A stretch of DNA of 64,000 nucleotides, from the NCBI RefSeq assembly GCF_000469345.1, contig NZ_KI271135.1:40304-104303 (forward strand), in the 5' to 3' direction. Below are positions 61,882-64,000 of this stretch, piece by piece; the stretch's first letter is position 1; each line of letters opens with the position of its first letter. The DNA is from Eubacterium ramulus ATCC 29099. Its GTDB lineage: Bacteria > Bacillota > Clostridia > Lachnospirales > Lachnospiraceae. The position numbers and the translations under genes are program-made. Under the pieces are notes generated by a model. That model saw nothing but the letters and a program-made list of their open reading frames with translations, did not search any database and had not been told where the DNA came from.

Positions 61882-63351
61882 TTACTTTTTTGTTTTTTTC
61901 TTAACAGAAGACAAGCCAAAAATAATGGCCAGCAATACTGCTGCAAATGTCATCCAGCCTGCTAAAACCTTCGGTCCCATCTTGGCAAAGGTGTCATAAT
62001 ATCCTTTCAGATATACAATAACAATAATGGCCGGCAAAATATAGGTCATATAAAATTGCAGTTTATTGGAAATCTTCAGTCCTTTTCCATCATTTGCCTC
62101 TTTGCGGAAATTCTCCCATCCCCATCCGTTTTTCTTTACACAAAACAGGACAAAAATCATACTTCCCAGTGGAAGCAGATTATAAGACACCAGAAAATCT
62201 TCCAGATCCATCACAGAACTTCCTGCTCCCATTGGCTGGAAACCAGACAGCAGATTGAAGCCCAGTACCGCCGGGAGTGACAGTGCAATGATCAGTACGA
62301 TATTAAAGATTACCGCTTTTTTTCTGCTCCAGCCACCCATGTCCATATAGAAGGATATGATATTTTCAAATACCGCAATGATCGTGGACAATGCTGCAAA
62401 TGACATAAAGATAAAGAAGCAGGTTCCCCAGATTCTTCCTCCTGCCATGTTATTAAATACGTTCGGCAGTGTGATAAACAGCAGAGACGGACCTGCATCC
62501 GGCTGTACACCATAAGCGAAACATGCCGGAATAATAATAAATCCTGCCATCAGTGCCACAAACGTATCCAGAATAACGATATTCGTCGCCTCACCCGGAA
62601 GGGAATGTTCCCGTTTCTGGTAACTTCCGAAAATCTCCATCGCACCAATGCCGACACTCAGTGTAAAAAATGCATGCGTCATGGCATCAAATACCACGGC
62701 ACCCAGACCACGGCTTTTGATGGCATCTAGATTTGGAACCAGATAAAACTTTACTCCTTCCATGGCATTTGGCAATACCAGAGAATGAATCGCCAGGATA
62801 ACGATCAGAATGATCAGTATACTCATCATGACTTTCATGATTTTCTCCATACCGCCCTGCAGACCAAGCGCACAGATACCAAATGCAATGAGAACTGCCA
62901 GGATCATCCAACCAACCATTGCCCCGGGAGAAGCCAGCATGTCAGAAAATGCTGTTCCTACTTCATCCGTAGACATAGATGCCAGTCTCCCGCTGGCACT
63001 GCGGTAAATATAAAACAGCATCCAGCCGCCTACCATTGTGTAAAACATCATCAACAGGTAGTTGCCGAAAATAGAAAACCACTTGAAATGATGCCATTTT
63101 GTGCCTTCCGGTTCCAGTTTTTCATAAGCTTTGGCTGCACCGAAACGGCTGCCTCGTCCGACTGCAAACTCACTGATCAGAATCGGCAGTCCAAGAATTG
63201 TCAAAAACACCAGATAGATCAGAATGAACGCAGCACCTCCATTCTGTCCGCAAATGTATGGGAACTTCCATACATTTCCAAGTCCAACCGCACACCCGGC
63301 TGAAACCAGTATGAATCCCAGACGGGATCCAAATTTATCTCTTTCCTTCAT
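61882..63351 (-). CDS. Sodium-dependent amino acid transporter (NSS family)
   Basis: A 489-residue NSS/SLC6-like symporter with about 12 membrane segments. The TM1 signature GFILVSAGCAVGLGNVWKFPY and GGAAFILIYLVF follow at once, and TM6 reads LSVGIGAMEIFGSY. Bacterial members import aromatic, branched or other hydrophobic amino acids with Na+. Its first 17 bp overlap the 3' end of the upstream gene. The substrate amino acid cannot be fixed from sequence. Confidence 0.9.
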   Translation of the reverse strand: MKERDKFGSRLGFILVSAGCAVGLGNVWKFPYICGQNGGAAFILIYLVFLTILGLPILISEFAVGRGSRFGAAKAYEKLEPEGTKWHHFKWFSIFGNYLLMMFYTMVGGWMLFYIYRSASGRLASMSTDEVGTAFSDMLASPGAMVGWMILAVLIAFGICALGLQGGMEKIMKVMMSILIILIVILAIHSLVLPNAMEGVKFYLVPNLDAIKSRGLGAVVFDAMTHAFFTLSVGIGAMEIFGSYQKREHSLPGEATNIVILDTFVALMAGFIIIPACFAYGVQPDAGPSLLFITLPNVFNNMAGGRIWGTCFFIFMSFAALSTIIAVFENIISFYMDMGGWSRKKAVIFNIVLIIALSLPAVLGFNLLSGFQPMGAGSSVMDLEDFLVSYNLLPLGSMIFVLFCVKKNGWGWENFRKEANDGKGLKISNKLQFYMTYILPAIIVIVYLKGYYDTFAKMGPKVLAGWMTFAAVLLAIIFGLSSVKKKTKK

Positions 63352-63772
63352 AGTAAATATTTCTCTCCTTTATATTCATTATCTCTTCCCATTCTCTGGG
63401 CAATGGGTATTTTAGAACATAATGGCAGACAAAATTCCCCTGTCTCTGTTCTGACATCTGCTCTGCTATCACATAAAATCCGTAACGCCGATAGCGTTCC
63501 ATATCCATCAAATTCACAGCACTAATCCGTGTATACATTGCCGTACATCCGCTGCACCAGCATTTATACTGGATAAACTGCAGCACAGCATCCAGATAGG
63601 AATAATCCAGATAGTCCTGCTCCATATGCATCCGTTCGATCCAGAACTGACAGTTTCCCCGCCCTGTCTGGCACGGTTTCACTGCATAAAAAAATTCTGC
63701 TGCTTTTCTGCCCTGTTCCAACACTTCATAAAAAACAGCTGTTCCTTCTTCTCTTTTTCGTTCATATCTCAT
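63335..63772 (-). CDS. Cysteine-rich GNAT-like protein
   Basis: A 145-residue protein. MERYRRYGFYVIAEQ near the C-terminus and the preceding helix-strand pattern resemble the acetyl-CoA binding half of GNAT acetyltransferases, but the P-loop is not obvious. A cluster KCWCSGCTAMYT near 85-95 could bind metal. ATG 63772 is chosen with GGAGG 12 bases upstream; an ORF extension reaches 63856 into repeat C. It overlaps the NSS gene by 17 bp, so the two are probably co-translated. The family call is tentative. Confidence 0.5.
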   Translation of the reverse strand: MRYERKREEGTAVFYEVLEQGRKAAEFFYAVKPCQTGRGNCQFWIERMHMEQDYLDYSYLDAVLQFIQYKCWCSGCTAMYTRISAVNLMDMERYRRYGFYVIAEQMSEQRQGNFVCHYVLKYPLPREWEEIMNIKERNIYYEGKR

Positions 63773-63820
63773 ACCATCAATCTGCCTCCAATTATTATGC
63801 TCCTGTACTCCTTTTCCAGC

Positions 63821-63886
63821 TTCAAGAATGCCCTCGGCATTCCTGTTGGTCATCACCTATAAATATGGGCGTCATCTCATACTGAT
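63821..63886. repeat. Dispersed repeat C, copy 3
   Basis: Starts with TTCAAGAATGCCCTCGGCAT and continues through CACCTATA...GGG-GTCATCTC, aligning with 9530-9595. Its order and spacing relative to repeat R at 63972 mirror those of the 50 kb locus. Confidence 0.65.
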
Positions 63887-63971
63887 ATATTCGACTTGCC
63901 TCACACGCAACCTGCGGAGCATTTTGGAAGTATTACTGCTGTTTCACACCTTCCCGGTATTATAACTGCAT

Positions 63972-64000
63972 ATTCAAGTCGAACGCACGTGAGACTTGGT
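63972..64000 (+). repeat. Structured repeat R-H, copy 3, cut by window end
   Basis: The last 29 bases, beginning ATTCAAGTCGAACGCACG, match 50139-50111 of the minus strand with two differences. The hairpin part, if present, lies beyond the window. Confidence 0.6.

Overview
The window reads as chromosomal DNA of an anaerobic, gut-type Firmicute, most likely of the family Lachnospiraceae. The reasons are moderately low GC, strong AGGAGG-type ribosome binding sites, housekeeping proteins of clostridial type, sodium-based energetics (a Na+-pumping decarboxylase, a membrane pyrophosphatase and several Na+ symporters), an iron-containing alcohol dehydrogenase, and a second type IIA topoisomerase pair. 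No phage, insertion sequence or CRISPR array was seen. The genus cannot be fixed from the sequence alone.

Layout. 1-2532 (minus): a membrane biotin-dependent decarboxylase (OadB-type beta subunit cut by the window edge, biotin carrier, OadG-type subunit, acyl-CoA type carboxyltransferase). 2951-5904 (minus): L-tartrate dehydratase TtdAB and a dicarboxylate-type permease, with a divergent LysR gene at 6124 and a palindrome between them. 7130-12652 (minus): apt, then a glycerol cluster (glpK, DUF1667 protein, two FAD proteins). 13100-18728 (plus): NRAMP-like transporter, pxpB, pxpC, accB, accC, pxpA, which together hold every domain type of a urea-carboxylase-like enzyme. 18820-20754 (minus): groES-groEL behind a perfect CIRCE operator. 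20961-24247: a HAD phosphatase, a small membrane protein behind a structured leader, and a MATE pump. 24414-30476 (minus): gltB-gltD. 30824-32552 (minus): yhdT-panF. 32668-37734 (minus): fthC, folC, an HD hydrolase, folP, folB-folK fusion and a HAD phosphatase, a folate operon without folE. 37943-41468 (minus): a cysteine-free rhodanese, and a TetR-MFS-hydrolase unit with its own operator. 41656-43668: membrane pyrophosphatase. 44106-45380: M18 aminopeptidase. 45516-49821 (minus): topoisomerase IV/gyrase-like A and B subunits. 50352-52993 (minus): sigma factor, membrane regulator, DUF4349 lipoprotein. 53287-57733 (minus): HEPN-like protein, alcohol dehydrogenase, EIIC-like transporter, MFS transporter. 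58020-60229: three tRNA-Leu genes, a gene relic and an anchored hydrolase. 60350-63772 (minus): dipeptidase PepD, an NSS transporter and a GNAT-like protein.

Themes. Organic-acid and glycerol use feed central metabolism; nitrogen handling is covered by GOGAT, the oxoprolinase-like cluster, peptidases and an amino-acid symporter. The intergenic DNA is unusually rich in hairpins and dispersed repeats. The most striking is a structured motif at 21956-22019, at 50046-50139 (reverse) and at the right window edge; its two complete copies keep the same stems with base-pair-preserving changes. A 39-bp tandem triplication that includes a stop codon and a pair of near-identical tRNA-Leu genes with an AAG anticodon also stand out.
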